Source of the DNA: Myroides profundi
Lineage (GTDB): Bacteria; Bacteroidota; Bacteroidia; Flavobacteriales; Flavobacteriaceae
Assembly (NCBI RefSeq): GCF_000833025.1
Contig: NZ_CP010817.1
Coordinates: 806,001 to 870,000, forward strand
DNA: 64,000 bases
Direction of reading: 5' to 3'
How positions within the stretch are numbered: position 1 is the stretch's first letter; every line of letters starts with the position of its first letter. The notes beneath the pieces are model-generated. The model saw only the letters and a program-made list of their open reading frames with translations. It did not search any database and was not told the DNA's origin. The position numbers were made by a program, and so were the translations under genes. Below are positions 52,458-61,793 of the stretch, piece after piece.

Positions 52458-52946
52458 ATGGCTAAGAAAGAAAACTATTTTAGATATTGGTGGAAGTCAA
52501 GTAATGAACACGGGGTGCATTCTCCATTTATATTTAATTTATTGACTAAAGGATTATATCCTAAAGATAGCAGATGGAGAGGAATGGCAAAGAAAGATGC
52601 TTTTATACTGCGCATGCTAAATTACTATCAGCCTCAGTCTCTCGCTGTACATGGGACACTCTCTGTGGAGGTGGCTTGTGCTAAATCATTAAAAGAATCT
52701 TCTGATGCAGTAGATATGATCTATATGTCTAGTGTGAACGATATTGCTATAACTGATGTATGTACTCATATGCATAATGATAGCGTCCTTGTAATCGATA
52801 GAAGAGAAGGACGAGAAGAGGTAGAGACTTTCTGGGAGCAGATCGTGTTAGATGAGCGCTTCAGTGCTACGATCGATTTCTATTATTACGGTGTAGCATT
52901 TATTAGATCAGAACAATTAAAACAACATTTTATTCTACGTATGTAA
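52458..52946 (+). CDS. Shortened class I methyltransferase-like protein
   Basis: The 162 residues open with WWKSSNEHGVHSPFIFNLLTKGLYP, the hallmark N-terminus of a Bacteroidota SAM-dependent methyltransferase group of about 240 residues. The end (HMHNDSVLVIDRREGREEVETFWEQI, then ATIDFYYYGVAFIRSEQLKQHFILR) matches the end of that group. In between, about 80 residues including the glycine-rich SAM loop are missing or reduced, so catalysis is doubtful. The frame is intact. It may be a decaying gene or a repurposed binding domain. Confidence 0.7.
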   Translation: MAKKENYFRYWWKSSNEHGVHSPFIFNLLTKGLYPKDSRWRGMAKKDAFILRMLNYYQPQSLAVHGTLSVEVACAKSLKESSDAVDMIYMSSVNDIAITDVCTHMHNDSVLVIDRREGREEVETFWEQIVLDERFSATIDFYYYGVAFIRSEQLKQHFILRM

Positions 52947-53066
52947 TTTGTTCTGTTAGATAGTTAGTAAGTAGATGTATTATTTCTAGTAATTTATTTA
53001 TCTTAGAAGAGTCTTTCGGATTATTAGAAAAGATAATGAACTAAAAGCATAACTAAACTATCTATT

Positions 53067-53756
53067 ATGTCTACTCATATTATTCAAGTAAAAGATATTA
53101 AACGCGATTTTAAATTGGGATCTGAAACAGTGTATGTGCTGAAAGGTGTGAATTTAGAAATAGCAAAAGGAGATTATGTTGCTCTAATGGGGCCTTCAGG
53201 AAGTGGTAAGTCTACCTTAATGAATATCTTAGGGTGCTTAGATACGCCTACTTCAGGTAGTTATTACTTAGATGGTAAAGATGTTAGTGCTCTAAAAGAT
53301 GATCAACTAGCAGAGATTCGGAATAAGCATATTGGTTTTGTATTCCAGACTTTTAATTTATTGCCTAGAACGACTGCGTTAGACAATGTGGCGCTACCTA
53401 TGGTATATGCTGGTAATTCTAAAGCAGATCGCAATGCGCGTGCAAAAGAAGTGCTAGATCAGGTGGGATTAAGTGATCGTATAGATCATCATCCTAATCA
53501 ACTCTCAGGAGGGCAGAGGCAACGTGTAGCTGTAGCTCGTGCTTTAGTAAATAAACCAGCTATTATATTAGCTGATGAGCCAACAGGAAATTTAGATACT
53601 AAGACTTCTGTAGAGATTATGAGTCTATTCGATGAGATACATGCGAATGGGAATACAGTTATACTAGTAACACATGAAGAAGATATAGCTGCGCATGCAC
53701 ATCGTATCATCAGGCTGAGAGATGGAGTGATAGAGAGTGATGAACGTATTAAGTAG
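53067..53756 (+). CDS. ABC transporter ATP-binding protein (LolD/MacB type)
   Basis: The 229-residue ATPase has Walker [10 protein letters not shown], the Q-loop [25 protein letters not shown], signature [15 protein letters not shown] and Walker [16 protein letters not shown]. The [12 protein letters not shown] phrase is typical of the LolCDE/MacB/FtsE group, which drives lipoprotein release or mechanical work across the envelope. No permease gene is next to it in the window, so its partner is encoded elsewhere. Confidence 0.9.
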   Translation: MSTHIIQVKDIKRDFKLGSETVYVLKGVNLEIAKGDYVALMGPSGSGKSTLMNILGCLDTPTSGSYYLDGKDVSALKDDQLAEIRNKHIGFVFQTFNLLPRTTALDNVALPMVYAGNSKADRNARAKEVLDQVGLSDRIDHHPNQLSGGQRQRVAVARALVNKPAIILADEPTGNLDTKTSVEIMSLFDEIHANGNTVILVTHEEDIAAHAHRIIRLRDGVIESDERIK

Positions 53757-53922
53757 ATGTTGATATTCGATGTTTAAAAGTAACTAGCTTTAGGGATAGC
53801 TTTGTTTTATCTAGTAAGTATAAATCTTTGGTTAGAAATAATAGCTATTTGATTATAGAATAAATATTATACAATTCTTTTTTTGTTGTACTTTGTGAGT
53901 TAATTAAACCAAGAACAATATT

Positions 53923-54498
53923 ATGAAAGTATATACAAAAACTGGAGATAAGGGAACAACAGCGTTATTTGGTGGTACACGTGTGCCAAAACATCACATT
54001 AGAATAGAAAGTTATGGTACCGTAGATGAATTGAATTCGTATATCGGTTTAATTCGCGATCAAGAGATGAATCCCTTGTATAAAAAAGTATTGATAGAGA
54101 TTCAGGATAGATTATTCACTGTGGGAGCTATATTAGCAACTGATCCAGAGAAAGCAATTTTAAAAAACGGAAAAGAAAGACTAAATATTCCAAAAATAAG
54201 TGTGGCTGATATAGAACTGTTAGAAAATGAAATTGACCGTATGGAAGATTCATTACCACAGATGACTCATTTCGTTTTGCCAGGTGGACATACTACTGTG
54301 TCATATTGTCATATCGCTAGGTGTGTTTGTCGTAGAGCAGAGCGTTTGTCAGTGAGTCTGAATGAGTCAGAGCCTGTAGACGAGTCAGTTTTGAAGTATT
54401 TAAACCGACTTTCTGACTATCTTTTTGTGTTGGCACGAAAGTTGACTTTTGATTTACAGGCTGAAGAAGTGAAATGGATTCCAAGAAAAGAAGACTAA
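53923..54498 (+). CDS. Cob(I)alamin adenosyltransferase, PduO type
   Basis: The enzyme makes adenosylcobalamin, the cofactor of the methylmalonyl-CoA mutase at 11.8-15.3 kb. The 191-residue protein has KVYTKTGDKGTTALFGGTRVPKHHIRIESYGTVDELNSYIGL at the N-terminus (ATP-binding), a FVLPGG segment, HIARCVCRRAERLSVSL with the conserved RxxxRRxER helix, and KYLNRLSDYLFVLAR. Monocistronic. No other B12 gene is nearby, so corrinoid is probably taken up. Confidence 0.94.
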   Translation: MKVYTKTGDKGTTALFGGTRVPKHHIRIESYGTVDELNSYIGLIRDQEMNPLYKKVLIEIQDRLFTVGAILATDPEKAILKNGKERLNIPKISVADIELLENEIDRMEDSLPQMTHFVLPGGHTTVSYCHIARCVCRRAERLSVSLNESEPVDESVLKYLNRLSDYLFVLARKLTFDLQAEEVKWIPRKED

Positions 54499-54577
54499 AA
54501 AAGTGTTATTTTTCTTAAAATCTGTAGATTTTAAAAAGCTACGTTCTTGAAAACAGCTGAAATAAATAAAAAAAAGC

Positions 54578-54607
54578 TTGATAATTTCATAATAAAAATT
54601 ATTTTTG
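54578..54607 (+). promoter_or_regulatory. Promoter of the DUF2795 gene
   Basis: TTG (54578-54580), 19 bp, TATTTTTG (54600-54607), 25 bp ahead of the start codon. Confidence 0.72.
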
Positions 54608-54632
54608 CATTAAAAATTTAAAACGAATAGAG

Positions 54633-54854
54633 ATGTATTGGACATTAGAATTAGCATCTTACCTAAGTGATGCTCCATGGCCTGCGACGAAAGATGAGCT
54701 TATTGATTATGCAATTAGAACAGGTGCTCCTCTAGAGGTAGTAGAAAACCTTCAATCTATAGAAGATGAGGGAGAAATCTATGAATCAATGGAAGAGATA
54801 TGGCCAGACTATCCGACTGACGAAGATTACCTTTGGAACGAGGATGAGTATTAA
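54633..54854 (+). CDS. DUF2795 family small acidic protein
   Basis: The 73 residues match DUF2795: ELASYLSDAPWPATKDELIDYAIRTGAPLEVVENLQSI (residues 6-43) and a strongly acidic end with several Tyr and Trp (EEIWPDYPTDEDYLWNEDEY). The family is small, helical and uncharacterised. It stands directly ahead of secA, but with its own promoter and terminator. Confidence 0.85.
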   Translation: MYWTLELASYLSDAPWPATKDELIDYAIRTGAPLEVVENLQSIEDEGEIYESMEEIWPDYPTDEDYLWNEDEY

Positions 54855-54866
54855 GATATAGATAAG

Positions 54867-54897
54867 AAAAAAGCCTCTAAAAAGGCTTTTTTTTTAT
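54867..54897 (+). terminator. Terminator of the DUF2795 gene
   Basis: Arms AAAAAGCCT / AGGCTTTTT around CTAAA are followed by eight or more T. Confidence 0.85.
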
Positions 54898-54944
54898 TTA
54901 ATTTTACGATTTGACAGTAATAAAAAAATAAACCACATAAATTT

Positions 54945-57900
54945 ATGAGTATCATAAACAGCATATTAAAGGTGTTTGTTGGAGATAAATCAGAAAGAGA
55001 TATCAAAGACATCAAACCTTTAATTGAGAAAATAAAAACGTATGAAGGAGCTTTATCTAGCCTTTCAAACGATGAACTAAGAGCGAAAACAATTTACTTC
55101 AAAGAAAAGATACAGCAATCTAGAGCAGATCAAGATGCTAAAATCGCTTCTTATAAAGAAGAAATTGAGAAAACGCAAGATATCGATAAGAGAGAGTCTA
55201 TCTACGCTAGCATTGATAGCTTAGAAAAAGAGGCTTATAACAACTCTGAGAAATTGCTATTGGATATTCTACCAGAAGCATTCGCTGTAGTAAAAGAAAC
55301 AGCTCGTCGATTCAAAGAAAATGAAACAGTAATCGTTACTGCAACAGAACAAGATAGAATCTTCGCAGAGACTAAACCTTATGTGACTATCGTAGAAGAT
55401 AAGGCACACTGGGCGAATACATGGTCTGCTGCAGGAAAACAAGTTACTTGGGATATGATCCATTACGATGTACAGTTAATCGGGGGAATCGTATTACACC
55501 AAGGTAAAATTGCAGAGATGCATACAGGGGAAGGGAAAACGTTAGTAGCAACTTCACCATTGTACTTAAATGCATTAACAGGAAATGGAGTTCACTTAGT
55601 AACAGTGAATGACTACTTAGCAAAACGTGATAGTCAGTGGAAAGCTCCATTGTTTGAGTTCCACGGAATGACTGTTGATTGTATTGATAATCACCAACCA
55701 AACTCTCCAGGTAGAAAAGCGGCTTATGCTGCAGATATTACATACGGTACGAATAACGAATTCGGTTTTGACTACCTACGTGATAATATGGCGCATACTC
55801 CAGAAGAATTAGTACAGAGAAAACACAACTTCGCAATCGTGGATGAGGTGGATTCTGTATTAATCGATGATGCTAGAACGCCATTGATTATTTCTGGACC
55901 TGTACCACAAGGAGATCGTCATGAATTTAATGAATTAAAACCAGAAGTAGCTAACTTAGTAGAGATGCAAAGAAAGCTAGCTAATGGATTCTTAGCAGAA
56001 GCTAAAAAATTAATTCGTGAAGGAAATACTAAAGAAGGTGGATTCTTATTGTTTAGAGCATATAGAAGTTTACCTAAGAATAAAGCGTTAATTAAGTTCT
56101 TAAGTGAAGAAGGAGTAAAACAATTACTTCAAAAAACTGAGAACTACTATATGCAGGACAACAATAGAGAAATGCATAAAGTAGATGAGGCTTTATACTT
56201 CGTAATCGAAGAAAAGAATAACCAAGTACAGTTAACTGACTTAGGTATTCAATTCTTATCAAAAGATACAGATCAAAACTTCTTTGTACTTCCAGATATT
56301 GGTGTTGAAATCGCTAAGATTGAAGCGCTAAACTTATCTAAGGATGAAGAGGCTGAAGCAAAAGAGGTGTTGTTCCAAGACTTCGGAGTGAAAAGTGAGC
56401 GTATCCACACTTTAAGCCAGTTGTTAAAAGCTTATACTCTATTCGAAAAAGATACTGAGTATGTAGTAATGGATAACAAAATTATGATCGTAGATGAGCA
56501 AACGGGACGTATCATGGATGGTCGTCGTTACTCAGATGGATTACACCAAGCTATCGAGGCTAAAGAGAATGTGAAAATTGAAGCAGCTACTCAAACATTT
56601 GCTACAATTACATTACAGAACTACTTCCGTATGTATAACAAACTAGGAGGTATGACTGGTACGGCGATTACAGAAGCAGGTGAGTTCTTACAGATTTATA
56701 AATTAGACGTTGTAGAGATTCCTACGAATAGAGGTATCGCTCGTCATGACAAAGAAGATAAGATTTATCGTTCAGTACGTGAGAAATTTAAAGCAGTAAT
56801 CGAGGATGTAGTAGAGTTATCAAATGCTGGACGTCCAGTATTGATTGGTACAACATCAGTTGAGATTTCTGAGTTATTAAGTAGATCATTGAAAATGCGT
56901 GGTATTAGACACAATGTGTTGAATGCTAAATTACATAAACAAGAGGCTCAAATCGTAGAAGAAGCTGGACAATCAGGTATCGTAACTATTGCTACAAACA
57001 TGGCAGGTCGTGGTACGGATATTAAGCTTTCTCAAGAAGTAAAAGACTTAGGAGGTCTTGCTATCATCGGTACTGAGCGCCATGACTCTCGTCGTGTAGA
57101 CCGTCAGTTAAGAGGTCGTGCAGGTCGTCAAGGGGATCCAGGTAGTTCACAGTTCTATGTGTCACTAGAGGATAACTTAATGCGTCTATTCGGATCTGAT
57201 CGTGTAGCTAAATTAATGGACAGAATGGGATTAGAGGATGGAGAAGTAATCCAACACTCTATGATGACAAAGTCTATCGAAAGAGCTCAGAAAAAAGTAG
57301 AAGAGAATAACTTCGGTATTCGTAAGCGTTTATTAGAATATGATGACGTAATGAATGCACAACGTGAAGTAATCTATAAACGTAGAAAGCATGCCTTATT
57401 CGGAGAGCGTCTTAAAGTGGATATCGCGAATATGATGTATGACCTATGTGAGCGTATTGTAGAAACTAACAAATTAGCTAGTGACTATAAAAATTACGAA
57501 TTTGATATTATCCGTAATTTCGGTACGAACAATGTAGTTAGTGAAGAAGAATTTGCAAAAGGCGATGTAGTTGCTATCGCTAATAAGCAATACGATATCG
57601 TTTATAATGCTTATGCTGATAAATGTAAACGTAGTGCAACAGAAGCATTCAAAGTGATCAAAAATGTTTATGAGAACAATGCAGGTCAGTTTGAGCGTAT
57701 CGTAGTTCCTTTTACAGATGGTGTTAAAACGATAAATATCGTAACTAATTTAGAAGAAGCTTATGCAACAGAAGGAATGTCATTAATTAATGATTTTGAG
57801 AAAAACATTACTTTGACTATTCTAGATGAGGCATGGAAGAAGCATTTAAGAAAAATGGATGAATTAAAGCAATCTGTGCAGTTAGCTGTGCATGAGCAAA

Positions 57901-58046
57901 AAGATCCATTGTTGATCTATAAATTCGAAGCATTTGAGTTATTTAGAAAGACTATTTTCGAGATTGATTCTGAGGTAATGACATTCTTAACAAGAGCAGA
58001 TTTGCCACAACAAGAACAACCAGCAGAAGAGGTATCTGAAGCTTAA
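54945..58046 (+). CDS. secA: Protein translocase ATPase SecA
   Basis: SecA pushes preproteins through SecYEG. The 1033-residue protein has the DEAD-motor Walker A MHTGEGKT (about 192-199), the [20 protein letters not shown] segment (DEVD Walker B), preprotein cross-linking domain, [13 protein letters not shown] and [15 protein letters not shown] Bacteroidota-type insertion of about 100 residues lies at roughly residues 320-450. The C-terminus ends in an acidic stretch ([12 protein letters not shown]), and the CxCx8CH zinc motif of the E. coli protein is absent. Confidence 0.96.
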   Translation: MSIINSILKVFVGDKSERDIKDIKPLIEKIKTYEGALSSLSNDELRAKTIYFKEKIQQSRADQDAKIASYKEEIEKTQDIDKRESIYASIDSLEKEAYNNSEKLLLDILPEAFAVVKETARRFKENETVIVTATEQDRIFAETKPYVTIVEDKAHWANTWSAAGKQVTWDMIHYDVQLIGGIVLHQGKIAEMHTGEGKTLVATSPLYLNALTGNGVHLVTVNDYLAKRDSQWKAPLFEFHGMTVDCIDNHQPNSPGRKAAYAADITYGTNNEFGFDYLRDNMAHTPEELVQRKHNFAIVDEVDSVLIDDARTPLIISGPVPQGDRHEFNELKPEVANLVEMQRKLANGFLAEAKKLIREGNTKEGGFLLFRAYRSLPKNKALIKFLSEEGVKQLLQKTENYYMQDNNREMHKVDEALYFVIEEKNNQVQLTDLGIQFLSKDTDQNFFVLPDIGVEIAKIEALNLSKDEEAEAKEVLFQDFGVKSERIHTLSQLLKAYTLFEKDTEYVVMDNKIMIVDEQTGRIMDGRRYSDGLHQAIEAKENVKIEAATQTFATITLQNYFRMYNKLGGMTGTAITEAGEFLQIYKLDVVEIPTNRGIARHDKEDKIYRSVREKFKAVIEDVVELSNAGRPVLIGTTSVEISELLSRSLKMRGIRHNVLNAKLHKQEAQIVEEAGQSGIVTIATNMAGRGTDIKLSQEVKDLGGLAIIGTERHDSRRVDRQLRGRAGRQGDPGSSQFYVSLEDNLMRLFGSDRVAKLMDRMGLEDGEVIQHSMMTKSIERAQKKVEENNFGIRKRLLEYDDVMNAQREVIYKRRKHALFGERLKVDIANMMYDLCERIVETNKLASDYKNYEFDIIRNFGTNNVVSEEEFAKGDVVAIANKQYDIVYNAYADKCKRSATEAFKVIKNVYENNAGQFERIVVPFTDGVKTINIVTNLEEAYATEGMSLINDFEKNITLTILDEAWKKHLRKMDELKQSVQLAVHEQKDPLLIYKFEAFELFRKTIFEIDSEVMTFLTRADLPQQEQPAEEVSEA

Positions 58047-58081
58047 AAATAAATATGTCATTATAAAATGATATATGAAAT

Positions 58082-58113
58082 AAAAAAGACGTGTTTTAAG
58101 CACGTCTTTTTTT
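58082..58113 (+). terminator. secA terminator
   Basis: Arms AAAAAAGACGTG and CACGTCTTTTTT with a short loop. Confidence 0.88.
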
Positions 58114-58201
58114 GTTTCTATAGATTTTGTAGTTAGGAATGTTAAATGGTTTTATACAGTGCTAAATGAGTAAATAAGGAATGCTCTGGTATGTGGAAAG
58201 A

Positions 58202-58232
58202 AAAAAGGATTGACGTATGTCAATCCTTTTTG
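58202..58232 (-). terminator. Terminator of the nrnA-gldI-ppi operon
   Basis: Arms AAAAAGGATTGAC / GTCAATCCTTTTT with loop GTAT; T-run on the reverse strand. Confidence 0.88.
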
Positions 58233-58254
58233 TAATTTTAAATATCTCGGAATA

Positions 58255-59334
58255 TTACTTTTCAGTAGTCATTTCTAATTGGAAAACTAAATCAGTGTTA
58301 GGAGGGATAGGACCAACTCCACGTTCTCCATAAGCTAAATGAGAAGGGATAAAGATAATTGCTTTGTCTCCTATTTTCATTTGCTCTATTCCTTCGATAA
58401 AACCTGGTATTAAACCTGTTTTAGTACCATATTTAAAAGGGATAGGGATGTATTGGTTAGCGTTAGCTCTTCTTTGATCAAAAGTACCGAATAGTTTAGA
58501 TAACTCTTCATTACTTGAGTCAAACATAAGTCCGTTTTCAAAGAACCCTGCGTAATCAATCATAACATCTTGTCCGATATTAGGTTTTTTACCTTCTCCT
58601 TCATTAATGATAACATAAGATAGACCAGAGTGTGTTTTAGTAGCTTTTGCTTTTAATTCTGCGAATTTAGTAGCGTATTCTTTTTGAGCACCTTCTACTT
58701 TGTCTGCTTGATCTTTTTTAGCTTTGTCAGCGTCTTCAAAGTATTTTTTAAATACTTTAACTGCGTTGAATTTTTTAGCTTCTTTTCCTACTCTAATGAT
58801 TTTTACAGACTCCATTTTGTCTCCTTGAGTGATAGCATTAACAATGTCAAGACCTTTTACAGTATATCCAAAAACTGAATGCATTCCATCTAAATGTGGA
58901 GTAGCTTTATGTGTAATAAAGAATTGACTTCCGTTTGTAAAAGGGCCGCTGTTAGCCATAGATAAAGTACCTGCTTTATCATGTTTTAAACTTGGGTCAA
59001 ACTCGTCTTTAAATACATATCCTGGGCCACCAGAACCTGTACCTGTAGGATCTCCTCCTTGTATCACAAAATTAGGTTCTACTCTGTGAAATGCGATACC
59101 ATCAAAATAAGGTTTGTCTTTATATTGTTTGTCTACAAAAGGGTTGTTACCTTCTGCTAATGAAACGAAGTTAGCAACTGTTACTGGTGCTTTTTCATAT
59201 TCTAGTTCAACAACGATATTACCTTTTGATGTTTTGATATCAGCATATAAACCATCAGGTAAATCTGTCTTAGCTGAAGTACAAGAAGCAGCTAATGCTA
59301 CAATACTTAGAATTAAACTTGTCATTTTTTTCAT
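58255..59334 (-). CDS. Lipoprotein with fused cyclophilin and FKBP prolyl isomerase domains
   Basis: The 359-residue precursor has a lipobox (LAAS-C, Cys at 18). Residues 30-185 are a cyclophilin (KGNIVVELEYEKAPVTVANFVSLAEG, AFHRVEPNFVIQGGDPTGTG, ANSGPFTNGSQFFITHKATPHLDG). A charged helical linker follows. Residues 255-359 are an FKBP domain (DVMIDYAGFFENGLMFDSS, GLIPGFIEGIEQMKIGDKAIIFIPSHLAYG, GPIPPNTDLVFQLEM). Two unrelated isomerase folds in one chain are expected to help fold outer-membrane or secreted proteins. It follows gldI by 6 bp. Confidence 0.92.
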   Translation of the reverse strand: MKKMTSLILSIVALAASCTSAKTDLPDGLYADIKTSKGNIVVELEYEKAPVTVANFVSLAEGNNPFVDKQYKDKPYFDGIAFHRVEPNFVIQGGDPTGTGSGGPGYVFKDEFDPSLKHDKAGTLSMANSGPFTNGSQFFITHKATPHLDGMHSVFGYTVKGLDIVNAITQGDKMESVKIIRVGKEAKKFNAVKVFKKYFEDADKAKKDQADKVEGAQKEYATKFAELKAKATKTHSGLSYVIINEGEGKKPNIGQDVMIDYAGFFENGLMFDSSNEELSKLFGTFDQRRANANQYIPIPFKYGTKTGLIPGFIEGIEQMKIGDKAIIFIPSHLAYGERGVGPIPPNTDLVFQLEMTTEK

Positions 59335-59340
59335 ATTATT

Positions 59341-59892
59341 TTAGTTACTTTTTTCTATTGATTTTAGATCTATAGTGAATATTAAAGGTTGGTTTTTTCC
59401 TATTTTATTTCTATCTCCTAAATAGCTGTAAGCTAGTATAGAGGGACTAAGTACTTTTATTGTCTCATTGTTCTTCATGAGCTTAATAGAGTGTCTTAGT
59501 ACTGGAAGTATATCTTCTTTGTCTACGATATAGGATAGAACACCAATGTCATTGGTAGAGTATAGTAAACTATCTTGTAAAGTGCTTATTTCATAAGTAT
59601 ACATGACAGTATTACCTTCTGATGGTCTGATAGAGTCATGTATTTTTCTTTCTTTATAACTGTACCAAAAACCGTTTTTAGAATTAATATATGTATTTTC
59701 TTTATCTGTTTCTATGTATTGGCTTATGAGTTCTTCTTCACTTTTAACCATATCCATATTTTTCAAAGCAGAGCTTTGTATAATACTTTCTTTTGACTTC
59801 GATATCGGTTTTCTTGCTTCTTTATCTTGATTACAACTAGTAGCAAAAACAGCAAATAATGCTATACTTAGAAACTGAATAGATTTATACAT
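59341..59892 (-). CDS. gldI: Gliding motility-associated lipoprotein GldI (FKBP-like)
   Basis: The 183-residue lipoprotein (lipobox VFATS-C, Cys at 20) has the GldI opening KEARKPISKSKESI and a degenerate FKBP-type domain (NGFWYSYKERK; GNTVMYTYEIS; ILPVLRHSIKLMKNNETIKVLSPSILAYSYLGDRNKIGKNQPLIFTIDL). In Flavobacterium GldI supports gliding and is thought to aid folding of motility/type IX secretion components. Its presence does not prove gliding. It overlaps the phosphoesterase gene by 8 bp. Confidence 0.88.
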   Translation of the reverse strand: MYKSIQFLSIALFAVFATSCNQDKEARKPISKSKESIIQSSALKNMDMVKSEEELISQYIETDKENTYINSKNGFWYSYKERKIHDSIRPSEGNTVMYTYEISTLQDSLLYSTNDIGVLSYIVDKEDILPVLRHSIKLMKNNETIKVLSPSILAYSYLGDRNKIGKNQPLIFTIDLKSIEKSN

Positions 59893-60907
59893 AGAATTCT
59901 TTTTTATGCTTTTTAATGATGTCTGTAAATCGTGTTATTGTATCTTCTAGTGATAAAGTTGATTTACCACCTGCGGCATTTACGTGTCCTCCTCCTTCGA
60001 AATATTTACGAGCTAGTTGGTTTACGTCCATATTGCCTTGTGATCTTAGTGATATTTTTACAATGCCTTCATCTTTTCTTTCAATAAAGAAAAAGGTTAG
60101 ATCAATCCCTTTAATTGATAAACCGTAGTTAACAAAACCTTCTGTATCTCCTTTTTGATGTTGGAATTCGTTAAGTTCTTTATCTGTAAGAAATATATAT
60201 GATGTATTGTATTCAGGTAATATTACCATGTTTTGGAGTGCTTTACCTAATAACTGTAGTCTGTTATAATTACTGTTGTCAAATAAAGCATTGTGTATAG
60301 CAGGGTTGTCTATTCCTTTGTCTATCAGTTCTGCTATAACACGGTGAGTGTTAGCATTTGTTTTAGGAAATCTAAAAGAACCTGAGTCAGTTACAATACC
60401 TGTATATATACATGTAGCAGCATCTTTATCAACTAAATGAGTTAGTTTTAATGCTTGTATAATAGTGTATAGAAGTTCACACGTAGATCCAAACTCCGGA
60501 TTAGAAAAGGTTAATGTAGCATAATCACCAGGCATTTGGTGGTGGTCTATCATTACAAATGGAGCAGTCATTTTTTCAAGAACTTTCTCCATTTCATCTC
60601 CTGTTCTTAATAGAATATTAAAGTCTAATGTGAAGATGTAGTCACTAGAAGAAAGAATCTGATTAGCTAATTCTCTTTTTTTATCAAAGATGATTATATC
60701 TTCACTTGCAGGCATCCAGGCAAGGAAGTGTGGAAAATCATTAGGAGATATAATATACGCTTCATGTCCTAAAGCTTTTAATACATGGTAAAGCCCTAGT
60801 GTAGAACCAATGGCGTCACCATCAGGGTTTCTATGAGGGATAATACTTATCTTTTTTGGCGAGCTTAAAATAGATTGTAGCTGCTCTATATATTTTTCAT
60901 TCATCAT
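59885..60907 (-). CDS. DHH/DHHA1 phosphoesterase (NrnA-like oligoribonuclease/PAP phosphatase)
   Basis: With the start at about 60905-60907 the product has 340 residues. DHH motifs are clear: SIIPHRNPDGDAIGSTLGL (residues 19-37), FTLDFN, VMIDHHQMPGDYA (the DHH) and IYTGIVTDSGSFRF. The DHHA1 part ends in YFEGGGHVNAAGGKS. Relatives degrade short oligonucleotides and 3'-phosphoadenosine 5'-phosphate. It heads the operon with gldI and the double prolyl isomerase. Confidence 0.92.
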   Translation of the reverse strand: MMNEKYIEQLQSILSSPKKISIIPHRNPDGDAIGSTLGLYHVLKALGHEAYIISPNDFPHFLAWMPASEDIIIFDKKRELANQILSSSDYIFTLDFNILLRTGDEMEKVLEKMTAPFVMIDHHQMPGDYATLTFSNPEFGSTCELLYTIIQALKLTHLVDKDAATCIYTGIVTDSGSFRFPKTNANTHRVIAELIDKGIDNPAIHNALFDNSNYNRLQLLGKALQNMVILPEYNTSYIFLTDKELNEFQHQKGDTEGFVNYGLSIKGIDLTFFFIERKDEGIVKISLRSQGNMDVNQLARKYFEGGGHVNAAGGKSTLSLEDTITRFTDIIKKHKKEFYV

Positions 60908-60992
60908 GTTGCGAAAATACATTATTTTAAGAATATTAAATAATGATATCTAAGTTTAAATGATAAAAAGTTACGTTAAAGAATGAATGATA

Positions 60993-61676
60993 TTATTGAG
61001 CTAATGCTTTTAATTCGTTTTTGTCTTTTAGAATGATCTTTTTGCCTGATAATTCTATTATACCATCCTTTTTAAGTTCAGATAATAAACGAATACAACT
61101 TTCTGTGGCTGTACCTACCATATTAGCAAGATCTTCTCTTGATAATTGGATATTTAATGCATTGTTTTCAGGATTAATACCTCCTACTTCTTCAAGTTTT
61201 AGAAGTATAATAGCAAGGCGCTCTTTAACTGTTTTGTGAGTATGGTCAGCTAGGCCTTTATCTGCATCTTTTAAGTGGTTACAGATGTCTCTAGTTACAA
61301 GTAAAGAGAATTTATTGTTATCTGTGAAGTATTCCATCATTTCTTTCTTAGGGATAAAACAGATTTGCATATCCTCAATCGCTGTTGCGGTAAGATTTGA
61401 TGTTTCTTCATTAATGATAGAGCGTTGCCCTAGAAGGTCTCCATTCTTAGCAAGCTTAACAATAGTGTCTTTACCATTAGAGTTTAGTTTTGTTAATTTA
61501 CAAAAACCGTCTTTTATACAAAATACGCCATTAAGGTTATCTCCTTCAGTAAAGATGGTTTCTCCTTTTTTTACGATAAAGTGAGTTTTAGTTTCAGATA
61601 TTGTTAAAAGCTCTTCTCTAGTTAATGCTTTTAAAGAACTAAACTCTCTAATAATGCACTGTTCACATCTGCCCAT
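60993..61676 (-). CDS. Crp/Fnr family regulator, Fnr-like
   Basis: The ATG at 61674-61676 gives 227 residues. Residues 10-125 are a cyclic-nucleotide-binding-type barrel, and residues 150-220 a winged helix with ATESCIRLLSELKKDG as recognition helix. This keeps the Glu and Arg spacing that lets E. coli FNR read TTGA half-sites. Cys4 and Cys7 (CEQC) and Cys106 in MQICFIP align with three of the four Fe-S ligands of FNR; the fourth is not at the usual place. An oxygen/redox sensor is likely. It is divergent from ccoI. Confidence 0.88.
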   Translation of the reverse strand: MGRCEQCIIREFSSLKALTREELLTISETKTHFIVKKGETIFTEGDNLNGVFCIKDGFCKLTKLNSNGKDTIVKLAKNGDLLGQRSIINEETSNLTATAIEDMQICFIPKKEMMEYFTDNNKFSLLVTRDICNHLKDADKGLADHTHKTVKERLAIILLKLEEVGGINPENNALNIQLSREDLANMVGTATESCIRLLSELKKDGIIELSGKKIILKDKNELKALAQ

Positions 61677-61706
61677 GACCAAGTAGTTTTTGTTAAAATA
61701 ACCCTA

Positions 61707-61714
61707 CAAAGATA
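61707..61714 (-). promoter_or_regulatory. -7 element of the fnr-like gene
   Basis: On the reverse strand TATCTTTG fits TAnnTTTG exactly, about 31 bp before the start codon. Confidence 0.6.
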
Positions 61715-61724
61715 GTGTTTTTTT

Positions 61725-61738
61725 ATGATAAATGTCAT
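61725..61738. promoter_or_regulatory. Fnr-like operator between fnr and ccoI
   Basis: ATGATAAATGTCAT has 7 of the 10 fixed bases of the FNR box TTGATnnnnATCAA, with both TGA/TCA cores at the right spacing, and lies in a longer TATGA-N6-TCATA dyad. It would sit near -40 of the inferred ccoI start and over the -33 region of the fnr promoter. Confidence 0.5.
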
Positions 61739-61793
61739 ATATTCTCCATTATTAAACGTAGACCTTTGGTATAGGTAAAATGAGCAAAAATTT

